64,000 bases of DNA from Azorinus chamasolen (taxonomy: Eukaryota; Mollusca; Bivalvia; Cardiida; Solecurtidae): the NCBI GenBank assembly GCA_963576725.1, contig OY755241.1, forward strand, positions 52,703,955 through 52,767,954, given 5' to 3'. The position numbers and the translations under genes are program-made. Positions 54,901 to 63,367 of the stretch are shown piece by piece (within the stretch, counting starts at the first letter, position 1; each line of letters opens with the position of its first letter). The notes under the pieces are model-generated. The model saw only the letters and a program-made list of their open reading frames with translations. It did not search any database and was not told the DNA's origin.

Positions 54901-57900
54901 CAAATACATAATATCAGCTGATACTTACGCCAACGAAGAAGGTTTCAAACTCTGTAGGATCGACGGCTCCATCATCTAGACATAGAAAGTACAATGTTAC
55001 AAACCCTTAGAGTGATACAACTACAATATAAAGTGTTGATAATACAGTAAAATCCCTCTAATGCGACCACCGAAAAGGGGCATAATTCACAGTGGCAAAT
55101 GCATCTGGTAGCTTAATGCAGAACGAAAGTTATGCAGAAAGCTCCTATAGGAGCTTACTGCATAGCTTTTGTCCTGCATTAAGCAACCACCTGCTTATGA
55201 AGACAACAATGTTTGTTTATTAAATGGTCGCATTAGAGGGGTTCTACTGTATAGTAGTTTCGCTAATACGACTACATAATGTATTAACATAGGAGTCTAT
55301 AAAAGCTGGTGCTTGTTACATGCACGACAAAAGTAATGCAGAAAAGCTCCTACGACTACATATTTCCCAACAGTAGATATGGGGAAACTATGTAGAACGA
55401 ACAGAAAAGATAGCGGTTTGATAAACCCGTAACATCATGTGTATTCATATTAAAAAAGATGACGTCATGAATATCAGCTGAATGTTTATTCTGGTACAGT
55501 AAAACCTGTTTCACGCCAACATTAGAAAGGAGTTTTATTAAGGACCTGTAAGACAGGTGGTAGCTACATGCTGGTCAAAATTAATGCAGAAAGCTCCTAT
55601 AAGAAAAAGGTGTCTTATTAAGGGTCTGTAAGACAGGTGGTAGCTTAATGCAGGTCAACAGTTATACAGAAAGCTCCCATAAGAGCTTTTTGCATTACTT
55701 TGTCCCTGCATTAAGCAACCACCTGCTTTTTTAGATTCCCGTGTCCAATCAATATAAGATCGCTTAAGACAGGTTCTACATTATATCAGAGGACTTTGGG
55801 CTTTGGTAGAAACTGACACATGTGCTCTATGTAATTCGGTAAGCAAACAAAGTAGACTCTGGTCAGCCAGTTCTTACAGGTAATGTCCTTGTAACAATTT
55901 CCCTCAAATAAACGTGTTTTCACGCATTTGCAAACAGAGTAGACCCAGATTAGACGGCTCCTATAGGAGCCGTCTGATCAGGGTCCGCTCTGTTTGCTTA
56001 TAGAACTTGATAGTTCTATTTCTTATTTTTCTAAAATGGCTATAAGGTTCCCCTTTCCATAGTTCATTTTAACTATTTTGTCTAGATGATTATTCAATAG
56101 GTAATGCAATTTGGAATTAACTAAGAACAGTGAAAGAGTTCAATGACTGAAGCGCTGGAAACCTGATCAAGCAGTAAGCGTCAGCATTGTCCACTTTTCC
56201 CTATTGTTTATAAGGTGAAGTTATTGTAGCTATGAAGAACTACATCTCTAACATACGTATATATCTAGCGGTGAGGTAGTGGCTACTTCTAAAACCTCTA
56301 AATAATAGGCCTGTGTAGATCCACACTTTGAAGGTTATGTAACATAATTATGATTAACCCTTCTCTTGTTGAATTTTAAAATACATTTCTCCTTCTTTAC
56401 CCATGCCCTGTTGTATAATTACATATATCTTCACTGTGTACAAGTATTTCGCTGTGCAATCACTGCTGTGGAGTACACTAGTTGCACAATCAACCTGCAG
56501 GAGCTATCTCATCTGGGTCTTCACTATTTACAGGTAGGTATATTGACGTGAATAGCAAGCGAAGGGTTAAGTAGTTGTTTGCGATGGAATCGGCTGGCCT
56601 ATATTTTGCAGTTAAATACCAATGGGACGAAATATACTATTTCAAATTAATTACGTGTTCATAAAAAGTAGAGATGACCTTTGCGAGTCGAATCAAAGAA
56701 AGAATAAACTTGCATCTGCTCCGGTCATAAACGGTTGGGTGCCTAGATGGCAAAACACTGCAACAGTTTAATATCAACTTGAGCCTCGTGATTCCTAGCC
56801 AAACACTCTAGAAACCACATCGACATAAAAGCCGGCTTGCACTGCAAGACTTCCAAGAATAGGTAAACGACTCATCATGATAATAACATAAACAAGTGTC
56901 TGATATTAATAGCAATATAGTAATAGTAATAGCACCCTCCCAATTTGACCTGAGACTCATCATATTCCGTTTATTATCCTCGGTAATCTTCGGATAAATT
57001 TCCGAAGGTATGAGAATGCGCTATAAGAATACAATCCTCGTGGAACATGATTATTACCGGCTTTTGGTTTGCTATTTTTTTCACAGAGTATTACAAACAA
57101 TCCCGATAAACACACCGAAAATTAATCGAGTCTCGGGTCAAATTGCGAGAGCAATACATGTAATACTCTCCAAATATGAACTGAGACTCGATTAATCTTC
57201 GGCGTGATAATCGGGTTTGTTCGCAATACTCTGCGATAAAAAATAGCAAAACAAAAGCCGATAATGATCTTGTTCAACGAGAATAGTATTCTTAAAGCGC
57301 ATTGTTATCTATACTACTAAAATACCGAGCTCGATTTTTTGTCGGATTTGCCGTAAATACGGCACAACGTACATATTTGGGTAATGTTTTGTACGGGTAG
57401 CTTACACAATGAAGTTGTGTTATTTGACATCGAAAAAGCATCAGCAGTTTGGATACAGACAGAGAAATTCCCCTACCTACAGAAATAGTAAATCTAAAAT
57501 TAGACGGGAAAAGACCTTCCAAGGTGAGTGACGGTTGGTGAATATTCCGATACGGACACAAACGTTAATTTTTTATTTTTGTCTTTTAGTATTTGTTGAC
57601 AAAACACTAGACGGTTTGTGACTATTTATACCGATATTATTGTCCTGTTTTATTAACCTGTCAAATTATACGCTTGCTGAACACGCCATATATAGCTTCG
57701 GTTGATATCGATTGTTTCCGCTAATAAAAGCTTTCCTACTTGGCTTATTCAAGTACCTGTATATTTATTGTGAATCTCGTGAAAAACGTTTGAAACACAG
57801 GTTAACCCAAGCTAAATATATCCTTTCAGTGACGTAGGAATATTCAAATTTGACAGTTTAATAAAACAGGACAATACCCTCCCAATTTGACCTGAGACTC

Positions 57901-60900
57901 GATTGAGTTTCAGCGTGTTTATCGGGATTGTTTGTATTGTCCTGTTTTATTAACCTGTCAAACTTTAAATAATTATACGCTTGCTGAACACGCCATATAT
58001 AGCTTCGGTTGATATCGATTGTTTCCGCTAATAAAAACTTTCCTACTTGGCTCATTCGAGTACTTGTACATTTATTGTGAATATCGTGAAAAACGTTTGA
58101 AATACAGGTTTACCCAAGCTAAATATATCCTTTCAGTGACGTAGGAATATTCACATTCGACGGGTCAATAAAACAGGACAATAATACTCTGTGACAAAAA
58201 ATAGCAAACCAAACGTCGGTAATAATCATGTTCCACGAGGATTGTATTCTTATAGCGCATTCTTATACCTTCGGAAATTTATCCGAAGATTAGCAACGAT
58301 AATAAACGGAATATGCATGGGTCTCAGGTCAAATTGGGAGGATAATACACCAACTTGGAACAAAACAAGGCCTACTCTAATGTGAACAAAAACGAAGCGA
58401 CAACAGCGGTTCCTTATTTTTAAAAGCCTTAGCAAGCCGCAATTTTCCCAACATAGTTGTCTTGGTGAAATGGATATGTACCTGGTCTTGTCTGTGGCGG
58501 GTCTTGAGTTCGATTCCTACCGGTTCTATCGATTCTTATGGTTTTGAAACCATTGTGATAAATAGAGCATTTACTTCCAAGAAGCAAATGCTCTATTTAT
58601 CACAATGGTTTCAAAACGTGACTTTTACATAGGCATCAAACGGCTTTAATATGAGGGAGTGGTTTAAAAGAGCACAAACAGAACTATCTCCCATTTTCAG
58701 AATATATTAACTAAATCGTTTAGTTTCCAGAACATATCTGCCTTGCTTGGAAAATAAAACGTCAGCATTCGGACGTTATAATACAAGTAATTTAAGAATG
58801 TACTATTGTATGGCTATTCATTGATGTTTATTTTATAAATACACATTAACCAAAAAATGGAATGTTTGGAAATGACTGAAACCTCAGAATCAGGGTCCAT
58901 GCTTATAAAGCTTTTTAGTTGAGTCTGATTTTGTTCTCAAACTTTTGATTTGTCAGAGTTGAGCCAAATGCTCAATTCTGACCAATCAAAAACTTTAGAA
59001 AGAACTCAGACTCAACTAAAAAGTTTTATAAGCATGGATACAGATCGTTATTATTCCATGAGCAATCCAAGCAGAACCTAATCATGCAACTCCTACTGTG
59101 ACTGTATGATCTATGCATACTCAGCTTGCAAAGATTAAAAAATCGTCTATGTGTTCAAGTAACATGAGAGAAATTGTTAAAGTAATGAGGAGTTACATAC
59201 TGTTAGTGTCCCTTGCAATGAAAAAAGCGTCGAAGTCGCTTCTCTCCAAGTGATGGTCGTTGTTCATGTCGAACTCATCGTACAAGTAGTGCGACAAGAA
59301 GTAGAGATCAGGCATAACAGTACAGATAAACTGCGTGAACTCATGTCGAGTCTCGAACTTGCCACCTGAAAAACACACACAAGAGGACCAGAATGGCCCT
59401 GTATCACGCACCAGATAGTCAAGGGAGAAGCTTTTCAAATATTCAATATATGTTTCTATAGAAAACAAGGCACCCCAGGGACGGAGCCAATTTTGACCCC
59501 AGGGACATAATTTATATAATTTTAGTAGAGGACCGGAACATGATGCTATATGCCAAATATGAAAGCTGAGAACCTTCCAGTTTCAGCAGAAGATTTTCAA
59601 AATTTTCACTATATGTATCTATTGAAAACTGACAGCGCCTGAGGTGGGGCCAATTTTGACCCCAGGGGCATAATTTATGTATCTGTTGTAGTGGACCTGA
59701 ACATGATGATATGTGCCAAATATGGAAGCTAAGAACCTTCCAGTTTCAGAGAAGAATATTTTAAAAGTTTTACTATATGTTTCTATAGAAAACAAGGCAC
59801 CCCTTGGGCGGGGCCAATTTTGACCCCAGGGACATGATTAATATAACTTTCGTAGAGGACCTACAGATAATGCTATGCACCAAAGATGAAAACTGAGAAC
59901 ACTGTAGATTCAGAGGAGACGATTTTTAAAGGTTCAAATTGTTGACGCCCGACGACGCACGACGGACGACGCACGCCGATGGACGACGGACATCAGGAAA
60001 ATACAAAAGCTCACCCTGAGCACAAAAAATGCTCTGGTGAGCTAAAAACAACACTAGAGCAGTTCAGAAGCCTGTAGCGCAAAAAGTCAATGGATGGGCG
60101 ACATGGTGGAGTTGATTTTAGTAAGCACTTGGTTGATACTTTCGACCAAGGGGTATGTTGATGGTCATGGATATTTATGGAAGTCTGGTCTGTTTTACAC
60201 AGTTTGCATATGTTCAGTGTTTGAGATCATGGGGGTTGAAGGGGTTGAACATGCTAAATTATTGTCCAAATGCGAGCAAATAACATAGGCGATCTCGATA
60301 TTAACCCATTTGCTCCCAGTGGATTCTTCCATGTTTATATATTGGATCAGTCCATTTCTTACCCAAGGGGTGCCTAGCCTAAAGTTTCAATTCCGTTTTG
60401 TTTTATATTGAACTTCCTATCAGCAAACAGTGTAGAATTTGATCAGACGCCGCATCATGCGGCGTCTGATCAGAGTCTACACTATTTGCCTAGGTCCCAT
60501 ATATGGGATCGTGGAAGCAAATGGGTCAAAGAGGAAGTCCCTACAATGAACGCATATTTTCACTAATGTCATAAACTTAATATTTGTTATGTTCAACCAT
60601 TATTATGAAGATTGTCAATTCGAACTTGTATCGAAAAACGCCCATGTGGTAAGAAATAACCCGTTTTATCGGCCCATATAGTTTTTGTTCTACAACAAAA
60701 TATTATCGACCATGGTCGAACAATTAACCAAACTAAAACGCGAGCCGAATAAATCCTAATACGTTGCCTAATAACATATCAAACATATGAAAGTTTTGTC
60801 TTCTTCTTTAATCATTAGATTGATTTTCTTGCGATATACGTCTTTTCAGCATATAAACAGATGAGTGTTGTGTATTTTAGGCACTTTTGGAACGTGTCGA

Positions 60901-63258
60901 ATGTAGGGACTTCCCCTTTAACAACACCCAAAATAACATAGGCAACCGCGAACTTTTAACACCCACAATAACATCGGCGACATCGATACTTTAACCCATT
61001 CCCTCATATTGACGCCTTTTGATGCCTCTGTAAAAGTCATTTTATGAAACCATTGTGATAAATGGAGCATTTGCTCCACAGGAGCAAATGCTCTATTTAT
61101 CACAATAGTTTCAAAACTACACAATTATGAAAAGTTCCTTTTCTCCAGTTAATGCTCCATTTTGGTAGATTTAATCAAAGAGGTTAGGTCTAAAAATAGC
61201 CTAAGTGGGAATGGGTTAACAACACCCAAAATTACATCGGTGACCTCGATACTTTAACACGCAAATTAGCATCGGTGACTTCGATACGTTAACAACACCA
61301 AAACTTCGCAAGTTTAAGTGATTATTCCTAAGTTATATCAAGTTCCTAGTAATCATAGTTTGGTTTGGTTGGGTTTTTATCGGGTTTTACGTCGCTTTAA
61401 CAGTATTTCAGTCATATCGCGACGTCCAGATAATTAGCCCAGGGGTTCATGTGTGCACGGAACAAAATGCATTGTTTCATGTACAACAGAACACATGGGA
61501 AGAACCACCGACCTACGAGCCAGGTGAAAGGCTTCCTCACATGAAAAACCCAAATGCCCAAATGGCCTGACCGGGATTCGAACCACAGCGGTGAGGGACT
61601 AAGCCATTGTCAGTCGAATCAGTCACAGATGCCCTATTAACCCTTCGCTTGCTGAATTTTAAAATACATTTCTCCTTCTTTACCCATGCCCTGTTGTATA
61701 ATTACATATATCTTCACTGTGCACAAGTATTTCGCTGTGCAATCACTGCTGTGGAGTGCACTGGTTGCACAATCAACTTATAAATAGTGCAGACCCTGAT
61801 GAGACAGCTCCTGCAGGAGCTGTCTCATCTGGGTCTTCACTATTTACTGTAGGTATATTGACGCGAATAGCAAGCGAAGGGTTAATCATTAGCCCTTTCC
61901 TTCATATATATATATACGCATTTGTAAACAGAGTTGACCAAGATCTGACGCCCCCTCAGCCTGTAGGAATCGTCTGATCAGGGTCTGCTCTCAGTGCTCT
62001 GTTTGTTTATGAAATTATAATTTACCTGATAAAATGAATATTGAACAAGGACAGGGCTGACACATTTCAACGCTGAATTAAGAGAATGGAATAGTTCATC
62101 AGTGTGTAACTAAGTTTAAAAAGACTTACATTTGCCTCAGGCTTTTGAATGATATACAGTGCAGACTCTGATAAGGGGGTTCCTCCAGGAGCTCTCTGAT
62201 CTGGGCCTACCCTCTGTTTTCAAATGCCAGTGCACTCGTTTTCAGTATTGAAATGATTAACCCTTTCCCTTATGTAAGCGCATTTTGACGCATCTGCAAA
62301 CAGGGTAGACCCAGATCAGACGGCTCCTATAGGAGCCGTCTGATCAGGGTCTGCTCTGTTTGCTTATGGTGTAATATAGGTCTGATTCTACAGCTCCTGT
62401 CTGAGCAAAATGTCCTATGTTCATATGCCATTATGAAAAAATAATCTTATAAATATTCATGGCGTCATTATTTCCTACATGAATATTCATCAGGGAAAGG
62501 GTTAATCAAATTTTGTTCCATGATTGCAAACGCAGAGCTACAGATAAAGGCAAGTACATGTACTCAAATACTTAAATCGTCATTTCTGCAAACATTCATG
62601 TGTTCTCAAAAATCATATGTATCGAACCCATGGGCAAACATTCCTGTATTCTCAAAAATCATATGTATTGAAGCCATGGGCAAACATTCTTGTGTTCTTA
62701 AAATCATATGTGTCGAAGCCATGGGCAAACATTCCTGTATTCTCAAAAATTATATGTATCGCAGCCATGGGCAAACGTTCCTGTATTCCCAAAAAATCAT
62801 ATGTATCGAAGCCATGGGCCAACATTCCTGTGTTCTTAAAAATCACATGTATCGAAGCCATGGGCAAACATTCCTGTATTCTCAAACATCATATATATCG
62901 AAGCCATGGGCAAAGATTCCTGTATTCTCAAAATTCATATGTATCGAAGCCATCGGCAAACATTATTGTGTTCTTAAAATCATATGTGTCGAAGCCATGG
63001 GCAAACATTCCTGTATTCTCAAAACTTCATATGTATCGAAGCCATTGGCAAACATTCCTAATGTGAATGGGCACCTAATTCATATTCACAATTTCTTTAT
63101 ATCTTGCAGATATAAAGTATCAAATGGCTGTAGGTTTACCATGTGTGTGGTAATCATCGAAGATTTTGTCTATTTCTAGACGGGTCAGTACTCCATCTTG
63201 GTCTTGGTCCAATCCGTTCATTACATCTTTGGCTGTCTGTTCATACGGGACCAGAGAG
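51932..63258 (-). CDS. Three-EF-hand calcium-binding protein, 3' part of gene (4 exons)
   Basis: Exons (transcript order) 63140-63258, 59201-59365, 54929-54975 and 51932-51991 encode 129 residues plus stop; the 5' end is beyond the window. The exons join in frame with GT-AG introns in phases 1, 1 and 0. EF1 loop DQDQDGVLTRLE is canonical. EF2 DMNNDHHLERSD lacks the Gly at position 6 and ends in Asp, so binding may be weak. EF3 DTNNDGAVDPTE is canonical and is created only by joining exons 2 and 3. The C-terminus is a Gly/His-rich tail, GLEGQGGHHHGHPTCH. No membrane segment is visible in this part; whether a signal peptide precedes it cannot be seen. Family knowledge: such proteins sense or buffer Ca2+. 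The specific role and a gene symbol are not assignable. Introns are 2.9-4.2 kb and full of MITEs. Confidence 0.85.
52290..52367. mobile_element. Family B MITE, left half
   Basis: TTAA + CCCTTCCACCGCCGCAGTCG, then agtcccagatcagacgccgc; broken at the hairpin apex where it meets a minisatellite. Confidence 0.75.
52380..53460. repeat. Irregular minisatellite with gtctcatc/tctgtttgca core
   Basis: About 20 loose units of 40-65 bp (gagtaatttagtgtctcatc, acgaatccatctgtttgcac). From 53080 a ~133-bp block (acaattgatgtctcatctgg ... ctatggacactagctgtttg, caagacaactataa) is duplicated. The array is interrupted by the family C MITE at 52677-52905. It lies in the last intron of the EF-hand gene. Confidence 0.8.
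52677..52905. mobile_element. TTAA-target MITE, family C
   Basis: Left end (ATAA)ACCCATTTGTTCTCACGATC, right end GGTAGCAAATGGG + TTAA. Core: gcagacttagatcagacgcc, acataatgc, ggcgtctgatcagagtctaa. Confidence 0.85.
53546..53717. repeat. Foldback element K, copy 1
   Basis: ccatgcttataaagcttttt is inverted as aaagttttataagcatgg. The arms continue through agttgagtctgagtttgttc / gaacgaactcagactcaact. Nearly the entire 172 bp is a stem, with part of one arm (gagttctcaagcttttgat) duplicated. Confidence 0.88.
53868..54325. repeat. Dispersed repeat P, tandem copies 3 and 4
   Basis: Two units, 53868-54080 and 54098-54325, each with agtgttgttatatttcctgg, tccttcgggatcattag, aattgaatactgctta and gcattgctacttttg. 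Each contains aataaaac, as in a polyadenylation region. Confidence 0.82.
54370..54470. repeat. Eroded TTAA-type MITE hairpin
   Basis: cagactgccgtgagttggac and gtagacctaaggcagagggc, aagagctttctgatttgggt: related to the A/C cores but with ends lost. Confidence 0.4.
54508..54837. mobile_element. TA-target MITE, family G, copy 3
   Basis: Left end taaagttgaacttcgatatc; right end gatatcgaaattcaactg + TA. Hairpin: taggtctaaagtaatgctaa, apex aagttcttttaggagct, ttcaacattactttagatct. Confidence 0.85.
54929..54975 (-). CDS. EF-hand gene, 47-bp micro-exon
   Basis: Acceptor TTTCTATGTCTAG ends at 54976; donor GTAAGTAT starts at 54928. Its first two bases complete an Asn codon with the previous exon; the rest codes DGAVDPTEFETFFVG, i.e. 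the second half of EF3 and its F helix. Too short to be found as an open frame. Confidence 0.85.
55043..55251. mobile_element. TA-target MITE, family H, copy 2
   Basis: TA + CAGTAAAATCCCTCTAATGC left; GCATTAGAGGGGTTCTACTG + TA right. Hairpin: gttatgcagaaagctcctat / aggagcttactgcatagc, with gcttaatgcag / ctgcattaagc flanks. Confidence 0.9.
55320..55360. repeat. Family H hairpin fragment
   Basis: cacgacaaaagtaatgcaga and aaagctcctac, one arm only. Confidence 0.5.
55495..55780. mobile_element. TA-target MITE, family H, copy 3 with partial internal duplication
   Basis: TA + CAGTAAAACCTGTTTCACGC left; gcttaagacaggttcta right. The segment gtctgtaagacaggtggtag ... gcagaaagctcc is present twice (55547-55601 and 55622-55676) before the single right arm gagctttttgcattactttg. 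Confidence 0.8.
55893..56142. mobile_element. TTAA-target MITE, family A
   Basis: Decayed left end (aacaatttccctcaaataaa); right end acagtgaaagagttcaa. The perfect core hairpin survives: cccagattagacggctccta / taggagccgtctgatcaggg. Confidence 0.82.
56354..56570. mobile_element. TTAA-target MITE, family E, core half deleted
   Basis: TTAA + CCCTTCTCTTGTTGAATTTT left; AATAGCAAGCGAAGGG + TTAA right. Same as 61637-61885, but the first arm of the central hairpin is missing; only ctgcaggagctatctcatct remains. Confidence 0.88.
56571..56933. other. Unassigned intronic DNA
   Basis: Nothing recognised; lies in the EF-hand gene intron between the second and third listed exons. Confidence 0.4.
56934..57310. 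mobile_element. Two family N elements, head to head (second truncated)
   Basis: 56934-57149 is bounded by ccctcccaatttgacctgag and its inverse ctcgggtcaaattgcgag. 57166-57310 is a second copy in opposite orientation (gaactgagactcgattaatc ... cttaaagcgcattgttatc) lacking its far end. Together they make a large imperfect palindrome. Confidence 0.75.
57311..57637. other. Unassigned DNA with a small hairpin
   Basis: tttgccgtaaatacggcaca at 57347-57366 is a short hairpin. No gene is supported. Confidence 0.4.
57638..57876. mobile_element. MITE family M, copy 1
   Basis: TA + TTGTCCTGTTTTATTAACCT left; inverse AGTTTAATAAAACAGGACAA + TA right, about 28-bp TIRs continuing into gtcaaa/tttgac. ~235 bp, no coding capacity. 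Confidence 0.88.
57877..58341. mobile_element. MITE family N, carrying nested M
   Basis: ccctcccaatttgacctgag at the left and its inverse ctcaggtcaaattgggagg at the right. The body is split by the M element at 57935-58183. It abuts M copy 1 directly. Confidence 0.85.
57935..58183. mobile_element. MITE family M, copy 2, nested in N
   Basis: TTGTCCTGTTTTATTAACCT ... GGTCAATAAAACAGGACAA with TA on both sides. Highly similar to copy 1 with a small insertion (tttaaataa). Confidence 0.88.
58342..58537. other. Unassigned DNA
   Basis: Nothing recognised. Confidence 0.3.
58538..58667. mobile_element. Family D MITE, right-truncated, inverted
   Basis: Hairpin gaaaccattgtgataaatag ... ctatttatcacaatggtttc at 58545-58614, then caaacggctttaatatgagg, gagtgg + TTTAA. 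Confidence 0.72.
58668..58896. other. Unassigned DNA
   Basis: Nothing recognised. Confidence 0.3.
58897..59037. repeat. Foldback element K, copy 2
   Basis: ccatgcttataaagcttttt ... aaaaagttttataagcatgg. The stem extends over almost all 141 bp; the loop is near gagccaaatgctcaa. Confidence 0.9.
59050..59182. repeat. Family A MITE relic next to exon 2
   Basis: caatccaagcagaacctaat, catgcaactcctactgtgac, tgtatgatctatgcatactc and an eroded gagagaaattgttaa end. Stops about 20 bp from the exon's splice donor. Confidence 0.5.
59201..59365 (-). CDS. EF-hand gene, exon with degenerate EF2 and start of EF3
   Basis: Acceptor GTGTTTTTCAG (ends 59366); donor GTATGT (59200 down). Codes GKFETRHEFTQF ... 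DEFDMNNDHHLERSDFDAFF then IARDTN, with split codons at both ends (G|GT Gly and A|AT Asn). Confidence 0.88.
59424..60046 (-). mobile_element. Tandem-repeat element J, minus-strand copy
   Basis: Three to four ~150-bp units (ggggccaattttgacccc, gaccggaacatgatgctata) followed by a cgacgcacgacggacgac stretch (59950-59995) and the hairpin agctcaccctgag...gctctggtgagct. It lies 60 bp from the EF2 exon's acceptor side. The unit-side end lacks the terminal hairpin, so it is truncated. Confidence 0.78.
60047..60300. other. Unassigned intronic DNA
   Basis: Nothing recognised. Confidence 0.3.
60301..60529. mobile_element. TTAA-target MITE, family C, inverted
   Basis: TTAA + CCCATTTGCTCCCAGTGGAT left; GATCGTGGAAGCAAATGGG + TCAA right. 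Core: tttgatcagacgccgcatca / tgcggcgtctgatcagagtc. Confidence 0.88.
60530..60990. other. Unassigned intronic DNA
   Basis: Only a short acacccaaaataacat(a/c)ggcgac repeat near 60930 and 60960, which recurs after the next MITE near 61223. Confidence 0.4.
60991..61219. mobile_element. TTAA-target MITE, family D
   Basis: Intact TTAA both sides; CCCATTCCCTCATATTGACG left, CTAAGTGGGAATGGG right. Hairpin apex gcatttgctccacaggagca. The acacc-type host repeat resumes on the far side, supporting clean insertion. Confidence 0.9.
61357..61632 (-). repeat. tRNA-related SINE with conserved core
   Basis: Minus-strand head with GGTTCGAATCCCGGTC (B box, ~61572) and GGCTTAGTCCCTCACCGC upstream. The far end gcgatatgactgaaatactg, ttaaagcgacgtaaaaccc is a core widespread in mollusc SINEs in my recollection. 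It ends in an A/C-rich tail (61355-61380 on the plus strand as tttggtttggttgggttttt). Confidence 0.7.
61637..61885. mobile_element. TTAA-target MITE, family E, intact
   Basis: 249 bp with TTAA duplication; CCCTTCGCTTGCTGAATTTT left, AATAGCAAGCGAAGGG right. Core hairpin: cagaccctgatgagacagct / agctgtctcatctgggtctt with apex cctgcagg. Confidence 0.92.
61889..62059. mobile_element. Family A MITE, decayed
   Basis: TTAG + CCCTTTCCTTCATATATATA left; acaaggacaggg right. Core gttgaccaagatctgacgcc ... aatcgtctgatcagggtctg. Confidence 0.65.
62130..62245. repeat. Family A-like hairpin relic
   Basis: cagtgcagactctgataagg, gggttcctccaggagctctc, tgatctgggcctaccctctg. No TTAA ends. Confidence 0.5.
62257..62505. 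mobile_element. TTAA-target MITE, family A, intact
   Basis: 249 bp; TTAA on both sides; CCCTTTCCCTTATGTAAGCG left, TTCATCAGGGAAAGGG right. Perfect core: gacccagatcagacggctcc / ggagccgtctgatcagggtc with apex tata. Best reference copy of family A. Confidence 0.94.
62580..63060. repeat. 46-bp minisatellite, ten units
   Basis: Unit tcatatgtatcgaagccatg then ggcaaacattcctgtattct and caaaaa. gccatgggc-type markers recur every ~46 bp from 62627 to 63041. It begins about 80 bp inside the intron next to the EF1 exon. Overlapping open frames on both strands (e.g. 62520-63179) are the repeat read in three frames, not genes. Confidence 0.92.
63140..63258 (-). CDS. EF-hand gene, exon with EF1
   Basis: Acceptor GGATCTCAG (ends 63259); donor GTAAAC (63139 down). 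Codes SLVPYEQTAKDVMNGL, then the loop DQDQDGVLTRLE and DKIFDDYHTH plus the first base of a Gly codon. The reading phase (1 + 39 codons + 1) requires a further upstream exon ending in two bases, outside the window. An AG at 63269 is an alternative acceptor. Confidence 0.82.
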
Positions 63259-63367
63259 CTGAGATCCAAGCTTGAAAAATACATTGAGCGAGTGAGTGAG
63301 TTGGGTGTACGACACTGCGATACTAAACAAGTCATACAGCGCCAATGATGAAAGTTATGATGAAAAA

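Noticed and set aside
57010..57195. Short plus-strand frame in the N elements
   Set aside because: Entirely inside MITE sequence.
62520..63179. 219-aa plus-strand open frame
   Set aside because: It is the 46-bp minisatellite in three frames and runs antisense into the EF1 exon.
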